Shown here in pieces: positions 26,305-37,145 of a stretch of 64,000 bases of DNA. Each line of letters begins with the position of its first letter. Position 1 is the stretch's first letter. Under the pieces are notes generated by a model that had not been told where the DNA came from, did no database searches, and was given only the letters and a program-made list of their open reading frames with translations. The position numbers and the translations under genes are program-made. Source of the stretch: Telopea speciosissima (taxonomy: Eukaryota > Streptophyta > Magnoliopsida > Proteales > Proteaceae); NCBI RefSeq assembly GCF_018873765.1, contig NC_057925.1, positions 47,647,010 to 47,711,009 on the forward strand, read 5' to 3'.

Positions 26305-29300
26305 TCAAATAGGCACTTCAATTACTTCATTCGCTCTTATTTGCATATGCCTCCTACAAATCCATGCAATCTGCCCATCATCTATGTATCTCACTCTCCA
26401 GAGGCCAAACTTCTCAGCAATCTGTCTTCCTGTTATGCATCCTTGATCCTTTAAGAAATCCACAAGCCATTGCTGAGCCATTCTTAAATTTTGTTGAAAG
26501 TCCCTCGAGTTTTCTCCACCTCTCTGTCTTGCTCCCTGCATCCGTCCAATAGCTGCAGCCCCCATTGCTCCAGCTGCCATCGCCCCAGCTGCCCCCGCCC
26601 CAGATGCCCCATGAAGAAGTGAAGAGTCAACAAGGTGAGCAACTTCCCTGCTCAAGTCGGGTATCATCTCTCCCATCCCTGCTGCTAAATGGACTCCTAT
26701 CTTTAGCGCAAAAGTTAACAGTGTCATGAATTTCTTCATATGCGGAACTAAGCACTTTACAGCACTGTTGTCAACTTGCATCAGATCGCACCCTATCTGA
26801 TCTTCGACCACGTGCATTTCTCGCCTGTATTCACATAGCATTTGAAGACGCAGTGCCGACATGCCAGAAAATATGCTGGTAACAAGTCTTCTGGAGTAGT
26901 TCTCTGCTTTTACAAAGTAGAACATGTGTGGTAGTTTTCTTTCTTCAAGTTGAACATTGTAATTCACAAGGTAATTCACTTTGCGATGAAGCTCAGTCAA
27001 TAATCTGTGCTCATAATATCGCAGCCCTTGTATCTCCTGTTTTAAGTCTCTGATTTCCTGTTCAATTATCTTCAGCCTCTGAAGAACTGCTTCAACACCC
27101 TTGGCAATTCCGGCAAATGTTGGTTCCACTGTTCCATCTGGTTCATCACCTGCTGCTGCTGAATTAGGGTTTGGATCATCAGGGTTGTTTTCTGGTGTGA
27201 CTGCCAGTTCCACAGCAAGATGGTAGAGGTCATGATATCGTCGATGCAGTACTTCTCGGAAGTCATCATCTGATAGGAGATCCCTGGCATAGTCGAACCC
27301 AGCTCCTAAAATTGGTTTTCCTCCATCTGATACTGAACTCCAAGTATGCTGATAATCATACATGCTATCTGCGGGAACTGAGAGCAGTGCCTGTTTTAAC
27401 CGTTGGAGAGGCATGAACTGTGTTTTCCTGTATCTGGGAGGGGTCAGACATTTCACACATTCCGGCCGGAGAATATTCTCAGTCAAGGTCACACCTTGGC
27501 AGAGACTCTGGATTGTTGGGATTATGAGCTCCCTGAATAGTTTGAGAGTTTCTGTTGGATTCTTTGTGGAGCATGCTAGGACATCAATGAAGTATCCCAA
27601 CTGCCCTCCAAGCTCCACTCTAACATATATGCCATTGATGGTTATTGAGATGAGATACTTCTCCAGACTGTAAGTTGCTCCATGCTGATTCATTGACCCA
27701 ACAATCTTGTTGTGGAGATGCACCTTCACAAAGCAGATGAGGTTTGGGGGATAAGAAAGAATAAGTTTATCTGGCAAGCAAATGAGATGGGTTTAAAGCT
27801 GCCTGCAGGTGTTAAGTATATTGTTTCCTCCATTTAATTTTGTTTTTACAGGCACCAGGTTCCTCCAAGGAGAGTCCCAGGGTAACATAAATTAGCCTTA
27901 AATTTGAACTTTTGGTGAACAAATGTACCCAATTTGAAGTTTGAAACAACTTGTAAATGTAATATAATTTAAAAAGTGCTGAAAGAAAAAAGAAGACAGA
28001 AACCTGTCATCCCATATAGCAGCAACCTAACAATTTTGTTCTTTTGTGGCCCAACAAATTTCGTAATTGAAATTGATTCTTTTGTCACATTATGATATTT
28101 CAACCCCTTGAATAGCCCATTTGAGAACAATTGGATTATGACAAAATTTGCAAAGATTGGCTCTCCTAATTTTTGTTGCTATTCAATGCTGTGTATGAAC
28201 AGTTCTTTAATGTTGGATAGGTGATTGATGAATTCTTGCCTTGAAATGAAAAAAAACTATGTCAATGTGATCTGTTCGCGGTTTTAAGAATCGTGATCTG
28301 ATTGACAGTATCGCCGATTTGTATTGGTATTGATCACGGCCAATACAGACCAGCCAATATGGTAAGGGTGTGGTTTTTTTTTTTGGAAGAAAAATGCTGT
28401 TTCGATCTGGAATCAGTATCGGTATTGGAGGCACCCGACCGATACTGTCACTGATTCCATGAACTATATCCATGGATCTGATCACTTATCATGGTTTCCT
28501 AATATTCAACTATTGATTTTCCTTACTGTACTTTTCATATGTTATGATGTTCCCTCTACTTTGTGCAAAACTCACTTCTCTTGGTTAAATTCATAGAACA
28601 CAATTGAAAAAAAAAAGAGATGAAAAATCAGAGTACATTTGAGAAGGCAAGGGGGAAGGGGGGGGGGGGGGAGGGGGAGGAAAGAAGGCTATTACCTGCA
28701 AACGAGGAAAGAAGCCAGGAGTGAGAAACATGTGGCTTGAATCAACACACTCAAGATGCCTCCCCACATAAATGCAGCTGGGTGTGCTTATTTGCCATCG
28801 TTGTGACCTTCCCCTACCCTCTTCAAGAATAGAAGGAATCAGAAGCAGAGAATTTGAATCCCCAGGATCTTGTTCATAACACAATTCAAGTTTCTGCATC
28901 ATTTTGACAAGATCACTTGCCTCCAAATTCTCAAAAACTTTTGAACCCATTCCTGGGATGTAACTCTGTAAACTTGCTTTAAGAATCTTCTCCAGCTCTC
29001 TTCTGCTCACAAATCCATTATTCTCAGTTGAGCCTTGCCTTCTTACATCTAATTTTATCAGTTGGCCAAGAGCCTCCCCACAGAACCACTCATAATCTAA
29101 GATTAAAAATCCTAGATCTTCAAAATAGATCACCTCACCAATATGATGAAGAGATTTTGCGACCGTCTGCCTCCTCATCTCCACCTTCTCCACACTATCA
29201 CGCCTTGATCGGATTCTCAATGCTGAAACCTTAACCTGACACAGATCACAAAATTCCTTCCACTTCAATGCTGGCCTGTTGTAATTCTCTGACCTCCAAT

Positions 29301-31630
29301 CTGAAAGAATTTGCATTAGATCATTGCAGAGCTCATAAACCTGGGGAACTCTTTGGAGTATGGTCTTGCTTGTCTTTCGAACGTGATGAGCAAGTTTACT
29401 CACTGAACCAGTTGATCTTCCATCAACTGTAAATACAGTTGGATAGAACTCGACAAAACCTTGGAATCTCTCTCTCAATCTCTGAATTGAGCGTACAGTA
29501 ACCTGCAAATTCTCTGAAGGTTGAGTGATTTTGTCTAAGTGAGTGAGGACTACAGTCACGTTTGGTAGCATTGATTGTGGCCCAGCTTTTCTTGAGTTTG
29601 AGACTATGAACCTCAGCCAATACAAGAGGTCTTCTTCTATCTCTCCAGAGTTCTTCGGTTCTCTGTTGTTGGGCTTCTTGAACAAACTGGATATGATCAG
29701 AAAGAATGAAGCACTTCCATGCCCAGGAAACATGAGATCATGAAGGGCATAGTATTCATGCTGACCCGCCAGATTCCATATTGAAATCTTGGTGTCCTCA
29801 TCTTTGAAAGTCTTAATTTTGATTCCACCCGTTCTCACAGCTTGTTCAACTGGGTTCACCAGAGTTCTAACCTGGTCCAAGTAAGGAAGCTTTGAAGAAG
29901 AGAAGTTCTGTGATACTGAATTACAAAGTGTAGTTTTGCCTGCAAATCAGACTTAAATGAGTTTGTGTTTTTCCTATTGAACTTTCAAAATCATGAAGGA
30001 GAGAAAGTTTTCAATAAACCATTTCTAACCAACTCGAACATGGAACAGAAACAAAATTTGGCAAATAATTATACTTGAAATTGAAGTATGCTGAATTCAG
30101 GTTTACTAATCAGAACTTACCTGCAAATTCTTGCCCACAGAAGAACACTCTGCAACTCTTAGGTGCCATCAATTGCATGTCCTTGAGTAAATCAATATCT
30201 TGTTCCAACTTCCCATTCTGGCCTAGTTTCTGATAAATCATGTCAGCTTTCCCAGAATTCTGCAGAGGTGTCCTGTTGAGATTGATATCTTCTATCCAAG
30301 GATTAACCTGTAATATCTCCATTATTGTCTGCAACATCAACTCCCCTTGAACCCCTTTGCAACCCTGTAATGACAAGAATCTCAGGGTGGCATTCGTCTC
30401 CAAGCTTTTAAAGATTCTGATAAAATCTTCTGGTCTCAAGCTCTCATCATCATAAATTCCGAAACGAACCAAGCTTTGGTTGGTTGTGAGCATTTGCAAG
30501 ATTGCAGAGAGCCCATCTCTTCCAATCCTGGTTCTCCCTCCTCCAAAAGTTACCGACTTCAGTGTTGTGTTTGCTTGGTATTGCAGAGCTGAGAACCTGC
30601 TCAATGGGCAAAGCAAATGTTCAACTCCCACTCCACTAAACCAATTACCATCAAGGTATAAGCTTTCCAAGCTTTGGTTCTTGAAAAGCCCTGCTGCAAC
30701 ATAGACAACTCCCTTGTCCTTGAGGCAAGTGTTTGATAAGTTCACCTCTTTGAGACTTTGGTTCTGTTCTAAAACCCATCGGAACTCCTTAGCCCACCTC
30801 GATTTCAACCGAATTCCAGTCATATCTAGGGACCTGACTGTTGTGTTCCATCCAAGAGCACAAGCAACCCTGCAAGAGCCTGATGGGTCAAGCCTGTAAA
30901 TGCGAAGCGCGCTATTCTCGGGTACAAATTCTACTACTTTGGTGGTTTTTTCTCCACTTTCTCCACTCCAGACATGAACTTCCATTGCCCGGTTCCTTGC
31001 TAATACAGCAGAGATCAATGGGGTCGCTGTGATCAAGTGTGAATCAAGGATTATCAAGAGCTTCAGGGTCGAGTTAACTTCGATCATTTTTGAGAGCTCC
31101 TCAGCCCCTTTCGACCCAATTGAGTCCTCCCATATCTGCAACTCTTCTAAGGTCTCGTTCATCTTCAAAGCAGAAGCAATGAACCCAGCCCCAATGGATC
31201 CAATAGCAGACTCAGATAAGATGACTTCTTTGATTCCTCTATTGTTCTTCACCATTTCAGCTAGCTCCATTAGACCCTCCCTACTGAATCTGTTCCTCCT
31301 GAACACCATTTGCTTGATGTTCAAGTTCTTCTCAAGCAAAGCATGGAGACTTTGCAGTTGTATTAGCTCCCATTCAACTCCATGGAATTCCAAGTTCCTG
31401 AGAGATGCTTGGGTATTCTTTGCTTCCCCTATTACTGTCAGAAGCTGTGAGAAGTATGAGAGGCTGTCTTTGTTTCTTGAGATGTTTATGTTCATGGAAT
31501 TGTCTGATTCTTGGTAACAGTTTGAAACAGGCTGGGAAAGATAGAAGGAAATGCTGTGCAGGTTTTTGCTTTCTGACTTGATTGTTTGAAGAGCCCATTG
31601 GAGATCTCTGAGGTTTTGGTTGGATGCCAT
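26305..31630 (-). CDS. TRN1: TORNADO1, plant LRR-Roc-COR (ROCO) protein
   Basis: Three exons: 31630-30121, 29939-28696 and 27723-26305, with GT-AG junctions in phase, give 1390 residues; Arabidopsis TRN1 is close to this length. Residues about 1-450 are leucine-rich repeats of the ribonuclease-inhibitor kind (such as LESLYLDGNWFSGVGVEHL). The Roc GTPase domain follows, with P-loop GQEFAGKT (499-506) split exactly by intron 1, a G3-like WNLAGQHEY, and THLDK in place of NKxD. A COR region ends exon 2; exon 3 adds an Ala/Gly-rich stretch and a conserved C-terminus. There is no kinase domain, as expected for plant ROCOs. In Arabidopsis TRN1 acts with the tetraspanin TRN2 in leaf patterning, venation and auxin-dependent growth. 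The start ATG is followed by MASNQNLRDLQ. Every domain block is intact, so this looks functional. Confidence 0.95.
27724..28695 (-). other. TRN1 intron 2 with repeat insertion
   Basis: The 972-bp intron has donor GTAATAG after the codons for RLQ and acceptor TTTGTGAAG before VHLHNK. It holds a GTATCGG-type repeat (about 28265-28470) and a run of G broken by a single A (about 28656-28679). Confidence 0.7.
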
Positions 31631-31705
31631 TAAACTCTTGGGGTTCTCTTAGCAAACTGGGAGGGCAAGAGTTTGTTTGCAGGAACTGTGAAAGTGGCAG
31701 AAATA

Positions 31706-31708
<3 letters not shown>

Positions 31709-31748
<40 letters not shown>
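31709..31748. repeat. (TA)n-(GA)n microsatellite in the TRN1 leader
   Basis: About 11 TA units followed by about 9 GA units, starting roughly 80 bp upstream of the TRN1 ATG. On the transcribed strand this is a CT tract running into TA, inside the probable 5' untranslated region. Confidence 0.9.
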
Positions 31749-31749
<1 letters not shown>

Positions 31750-32240
31750 TGTGTTCTCACTAATTCTAATTTATGGAATCTTCATTTTCCAGACTTGTAA
31801 GTTATCCCTCTGGGTTCTCTGTTTCAAAAATGGGCAAGAACACTTGAACAGCTTAACAATTGCTAACAATTTTTGGGGCTATTTTCTTATATAGCTGTTT
31901 GCCACTTGAATCCTTCCATTGCCATAAAAGTCTAAAAGATAAGAGAGGTTCTACTTTTTTGAACTTTTGGGCTGTAAGCCTGTAAGGAAGAAATTCCTTC
32001 CTCTCCTTTCTTGTTTTCCCACTGGCAAAGGAATAAGGAATCCTATGAAGCACGATCAAAGGTAAACGAGTGTAGGAGACAAAGTGACCACAGTTTAAGG
32101 GAAGCAGTCAATAGTCACGATTGGATTAACAGAGAAAAATGGAGTGTGGTACTGTACATATAATATGTATTATACGTATTTAATACGTGTTATCATAAAA
32201 TACACATTGTTGCCGTATCCATGGAAAAATCAAAAAAATG
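31749..32240. other. TRN1 upstream region
   Basis: Probably holds the TRN1 promoter. I cannot point to a secure TATA box or other element. No gene is seen. Confidence 0.4.
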
Positions 32241-32242
32241 TA

Positions 32243-32496
32243 CATGGTTTGAGGTATCGGTGTCGTATCACCCGTATTGGGCGATACGTAACGATTTTGC
32301 TAGTTGTCGATCTCGATACCATACCGATATCATTTTGGTGATACTGTCATGGGTAAAACAGTCAAATCCTGTTTTTTTAAAAAGGAAATTAGGGGCAAAT
32401 TTGTCTTATACAATCGATCCATGCCGATACCATATCAGTATCGTATTGATTTTGTAGGTGATCGATCTTCGATTCGATACTATACACTAAAACCAT
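32243..32496. mobile_element. CATGGTTT-family MITE, copy 2
   Basis: Starts CATGGTTTGAGGTATCGG and ends CTAAAACCATG. The interior is rich in ATCGATAC/GATACC motifs. No target-site duplication is visible, so the boundary is by family resemblance to 63707-63876. Confidence 0.5.
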
Positions 32497-33091
32497 GTTT
32501 TTGAACCATACGTGGAAGGTACACGGAATATTATACACATATAATACATGTACTAACTAACCATGGTCATTACGTCATGTGTCCTTTTGTTTCAATAAAT
32601 GCCCCTATCAAATTGACCGTTGGATGAGTTTTACTAAACTTTTTAAAATAATCATAAGATGAGAAACTCCTCTAGATGGGGCCATCATGGAAAATCTCTC
32701 ATGAAAGTCCAACTTCCTAGCAATTCAGTTGGTGCTTAAATTTTCTGGACCAATTGTCCATTCCATCATCTATAAGCCAGGTGAGTTTCAGCCCGATTGT
32801 CTAACCCAATTTGCCCATGAGATATATATAAAAATACAATTACATAATTTTACTTCAACAGTTGAAAATACAAGTGAAAAGATAAGTCGTGCATAAATTC
32901 AACTTTTAATAATCAACATGTTATATACAATTGTCCAGTAGTAGGTTCCCCAGGATCCGTCATAAGAGCCTTCTAGTTTATGGGCAGTGAGTGAGAAAAC
33001 GCTTCTTTCTTTTACAATACGAGATTGTAAAACGGTGAAACAAGAATTAAATAGACAACCCAAATTAGTTGGGAATAAGAATAAGACTCTA
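32497..33091. other. Intergenic, nothing secure
   Basis: AT-rich. Near 32740-32820 a short plus-strand frame reads a little like a LINE ORF2 end (VHSIIYKPGEF), but there is no A-tail or duplication to support it. Confidence 0.35.
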
Positions 33092-33233
33092 AGGTTGTGT
33101 TTGATATGCATTCTTGGAATAGATTCTGAGTCTATAACTTAATCTGAGATCCGATTATATTTATTTTCTTGCCTCATAAATGGGCTCTAGACCCAAAATC
33201 TATTCCAAAAGTTGTATACCAAACACAACCCAA
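33092..33233. repeat. Foldback MITE with GGTTGTGTTTG ends
   Basis: GGTTGTGTTTGATATGC at the left pairs with the right-hand TATACCAAACACAACC, and inner blocks GGAATAGATT and AATCTATTCC also pair. The centre is about 70 bp. Right-flank CAACC copies blur the exact end. No duplication was read. Confidence 0.65.
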
Positions 33234-33239
33234 CCAAAC

Positions 33240-33954
33240 ACAACCCAAGTATTGAAGTGGTCCATCCAAAACATTATGTTGGAATTTTCAAATAATAGAT
33301 GTGGAATTTTTAGTCCCACAACGGTTATGGAAAAGGTTTTCATTTGGCTTATATATGATTGTGAGCTATTATCACATGTTATGTTTAGAAAGGGTTGTTC
33401 GGTGCACTTGCGAGCAAAGACGGTGTCCGTCCAAATGGGTACACGCACGCGTATACTATGTACTTTGTACGTGCGCATCGTCGCCATAGCTTCAAGATGA
33501 TTACTGTCTCTGAAAAACAGTAGTCAAGTGCAGACCTATTTTATCTTAGGAGATAGATTTACTGCAACCCAGCGTTCTCGTTCGACTCAGACAGCCTCTC
33601 CGTCCTCTCCTTTTTGTATCAGATTTCTAACTCATTATATTTGTTGTCAGAAAGGCTGCGTAAAATTGAGTAATCCATGAGTTGGTACTTGTGTGTGCCT
33701 TAATGTAAAGGTGGAAAGTCTTTTTTTATATTTTTGGTAGAAGGTGGAAAGTCTTGTGTTCAAATATTGGATGGACCCTTTTTGCTTATACGTTATGGGA
33801 TTCAAATTCAAATGCTCATCCTTGGCCCAGCTCTCCTACCAATCATGTCTTTTTGTTTTAGGCACAATCTGACTTGGGCTGGCCATGGGCCTAAATTTTA
33901 TGGCCCACATGGCCAAACTTGTCCTAGTAGGCCTGAACCATCTTTTTCAGGGGA
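33240..33954. other. Intergenic, nothing recognised
   Basis: Short overlapping frames on both strands at 33180-33500 have no recognisable domain. No bounded repeat is seen. Confidence 0.4.
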
Positions 33955-33962
33955 CGCTCAAG

Positions 33963-34397
33963 TAGGCCTGTAAACGGATCGGATTCGGCTCGGATACAGA
34001 TCGGATGTGATCGGATTCGGATATTTCTTGGTCGAATTCAGATACCTCTAAACGGATTCGGATGGATTCGGATGCGGATCAAATTCGGATTTTCGACCAT
34101 CCGTTTACACCTCTGCCTTGTGTAACCCGAACCTTCCTCCCCCTAGTGGATACAATTCACTCTCAATCCATAGTTTTAGATCATGATTCTCTTTTCCTCA
34201 TATTCTAGAACCTGTTGAATCTTCAAAAACCCTCAAGATCATTATTTACTTAATTTTTTATAATTAAGTATTTGGATTCGGATTTTTATCGGAGTATTCG
34301 GATTTTTTTCCAGATATCTCTAAACGAATTCGGATGCTTCGAAACAGATACGGATGCGGATCGAATTCGGATTTTCAGTTATCCATTTACAGCCCTA
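33963..34397. mobile_element. hAT-type MITE related to the hexamer family, long form B
   Basis: Ends TAGGCCTGTAAACGGATC and ATTTACAGCCCTA. Flanks are CGCTCAAG (33955-33962) and CACTCAAG (34398-34405), 7 of 8 matching. Both ends carry GGATTCGGAT repeats around an unrelated AT-rich centre, as in the copy at 9873-10516. No coding potential. Confidence 0.85.
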
Positions 34398-34478
34398 CAC
34401 TCAAGCAGCCAAGGAAAGTACTAAATAGAGACCTCATAGGTAGTTATTTTTCCTAGTAGGACTGATCTATGACTACGA

Positions 34479-34563
34479 TTGCTTCTTTGGTCGTAGATCA
34501 GCTAGCGCTCAAATAGAGGTACAATTGTTGCTTCTTTGGTCGTAAATCAACTAGAGCTCAAAA
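34479..34563. repeat. Short tandem duplication
   Basis: TTGCTTCTTTGGTCGTAGAT followed by CAGCTAGCGCTC at 34479 recurs with a few changes at 34528. The offset is 49 bp and the similar stretch is about 35 bp. Confidence 0.75.
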
Positions 34564-36285
34564 CTTTTTTCTTTGCAGAATGACTTGCTTGGTTGTCTAA
34601 GGCTATTGCTTGTTCCTTCCAGACCTGGCTCACTTCATCAGAATCAACTATATAGAAATTAAATAGAACTAATGTAAAGAAAGCTTACGGGTGGAATATC
34701 GGATTCAATTGATCAGATCTCTTTTTCAATCATCAAGAACAAAAAGACTCAAGAAAGATGGAATCAAATTATAAACTAGAGGATCTGGCAAAGAATGTTC
34801 TACAGCAATGTACGTTACATACTCGTACCCTTATTCATACCCAATACTAAAGCCAATAAAACTTCGACCTAAGATTCTCTTAATCCATGGTGAAGAGAGA
34901 ATCTCTTTTTACTACTTCCATCCCTAACCCAACATGAGGCCCAAAGTGAATATGAAATAAAAAATCAAATCATTATCCTCTCCTATTACAGCATGGTGCT
35001 GTAACACAGAGACCATGTGGTACAACGGACCCCACATGATACACATGGCCTCTACGTTACCGCACGATGCGTTACAACACCGTGCTGTAACAAGAGAGAA
35101 TAAAAATTGTCAAAAATCACAACTATGATGATGCCCCTACGAATGGTTTCATCATGGTTTCATCAGTCTACGCTGATGTAGGCATCACATGACCAGACAG
35201 TGATATCTTGTCCAACTAAAAAATATGGAGTCAACCACAAGTCAAAAGGTAGACAAGATTTTCCACCAATTCCGGAGTTGGGTCAAGTATATTCAGACCG
35301 TGGTAGGCCGTTCACTAATAAGTAGTCCACAACTATAAGTGAAAAAGCAAAGTTAGTAGGGTCTGGTATCACACGTAAAACATTTAAAAGTGTGATAAAT
35401 AATGTCACGATTGGATGTGACCCTCCATTCTTCTTAAGCTCTTACAAGTTACAACTGATGTGAAAGTGAAACCAAAGAAGACCCACCAGCCCACCACCAA
35501 CCTATACTGTTCCTTTGTACTAACTGCTTAAATAAGAAACTCCACTGAACCCAGATATCTGAAAGCACTTCAGTTATGGAAGGATGAACACAACTGTTAG
35601 GGTAGTTGGATGGTGCTCTACCATTAGAGTGCAGACTCTTAGAGATCAACTTTCCTGTCTTCACCTTGTGCCTTAAGACACATGATTTTAGATTTTTTTA
35701 AAAAAAACACTCTGGTAACTGTAGCAAAAAATTATTTACTCAAGGAAAAGCAAATCCATCATCAAGATGACTGTTATCCCAGTGTTAGTAAACAACTGGT
35801 CACAGCTGGAATATCAGTAGATGAGGCTCCCTCTTCTCTTCTTTTCTTTTTCCATTGGTGGGGGGGAGAGATGGGGAGGATGGGGGAGGGTTCAGTGCCC
35901 ACTTTTCAAATTAGCTCACCCATGAAAACATCCAAGCAATCCATTGTCTCATCTATGAAAACCTTCAAGCAATCCAATTACTATAGATGGTCTTGACTAG
36001 ATCCTACTTCCTATGGGTCAGATTACAGCTTCATGTCCAAGTCACATTGATTGCATGGAGGAAGCTCACCCCTAACATGTCCTCCATGTCTGATGATATT
36101 CCATGTCCATCAGCAGGATTTAGAAAATGGGCCTGTCTTCTTATCATATTTTCTAGGATGACTTGGTTGATAAAGTATTAAAGTGTGTTGAACTATAATA
36201 CAAAAGGAGAAAACAAGGGGGTGGGAAAAGAAACCCTAAACCAATCTCTGAGTTTTAACTCCCAAAGCCAAATTGAGCCACAGTA
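34564..36285. other. Intergenic, nothing secure
   Basis: No bounded element or clear exon. Parts of 35440-36285 on the minus strand could be distal 3' untranslated exons of the hnRNP gene, but nothing in the sequence proves it. Confidence 0.35.
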
Positions 36286-36440
36286 TTCATATCTCCCAAG
36301 GATTAAAATCCTCTGCAATTCCTTCATCTTGCGGTGCTAGCTCGATTGACCCAGAGTGTTTTTCTTTCTTCTCAAGCTCGGCACTGTTGGATGTCGCATC
36401 TTCCACATATCGGGCTCTCAGGCCCAAACTGCAAGGCACC
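36286..36440 (-). other. Possible exon of unknown product downstream of the hnRNP gene
   Basis: On the minus strand an acceptor-like CCTTGCAG is followed by an open frame with normal amino-acid usage (RARYVEDATSNSAELEKKEK...), ending EDFNPWEI and a TGA. It lies about 700 bp beyond the hnRNP stop. It could be a 3' untranslated exon of that gene, an exon of another transcript, or chance. I do not recognise the peptide. Confidence 0.25.
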
Positions 36441-36739
36441 GCAAGATTAAGGCACTGCAGAGGATTTTTTTTCCATCTCCCAGCCTCAAAGCATAAGAGA
36501 CTGTACAATTGGTAAGTGACAGTCCATATCAATCTCATACACAAATAAAGTTTTAGTCTTGCCAAAATGAAAGAGGATTTTTCTATAGAAATTGAATCAG
36601 AATATTTGGTAACTTATTATTGGGGTCCCATATGGGAATCCCTCAAAAGTTGCACACTAGTAATAAACCAGATCCTCTGGTACAATCGGAGAAGAAACAA
36701 AACCCAGAAAAGGAAAAGAAATGAAAAGAAAAGGAAACA

Positions 36740-37145
36740 TACCTGACAAAAACCAACAAGTTTGCCAGAGACATTACAGCAGAAAAAAATTAAAGAAAAA
36801 ATAGTCTATTGTATAAGTATCGTTGCGTCATCAGAGATGCACGATACAGTAATTGGAACCACTCTTTCTGAATACATCCCGCAACTGATTTTACATCTCA
36901 ATCAAACCCCAATAAGGAAAACCTAAATTCAAAACTCAAATTACTCAAACCTTACACAAAATCCCTTGTAACAGCTTCTTTCTGAATTCAACTTCTTCAA
37001 AACAGCAATCCAGTTAGCTCTAGATAATCAATTTCCTTTTTACTGAAATATATTAATGACGGAGATGTATGAAATTCACAGTCATTCACCTGGTTCACCG
37101 GATTTCCTTCACCTAAAATAAGTTCCTGACATCCAAATAATACTC
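36740..37145 (-). other. Probable hnRNP 3' untranslated region with splice signals
   Basis: After the TAG at 37146 the minus strand shows splice-like sites: GAACCAG/GTGAATG near 37089 and TTTGTCAG/GTATGT near 36743. These suggest that the 3' untranslated region may itself be spliced. This is an inference from splice consensus only. Confidence 0.35.

Noticed and set aside
28265-28470. Bounded CATGGTTT-family MITE in TRN1 intron 2
   Set aside because: GTATCGG-like motifs are present but neither ends nor a duplication could be defined, so it is mentioned only as a repeat trace.
24260-31630. Functional cluster of C2 gene and TRN1
   Set aside because: They are merely convergent neighbours; nothing in either sequence links their roles.
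32700-32880. Possible LINE tail (VHSIIYKPGEF-like reading)
   Set aside because: No A-tail, target duplication or second motif was seen.
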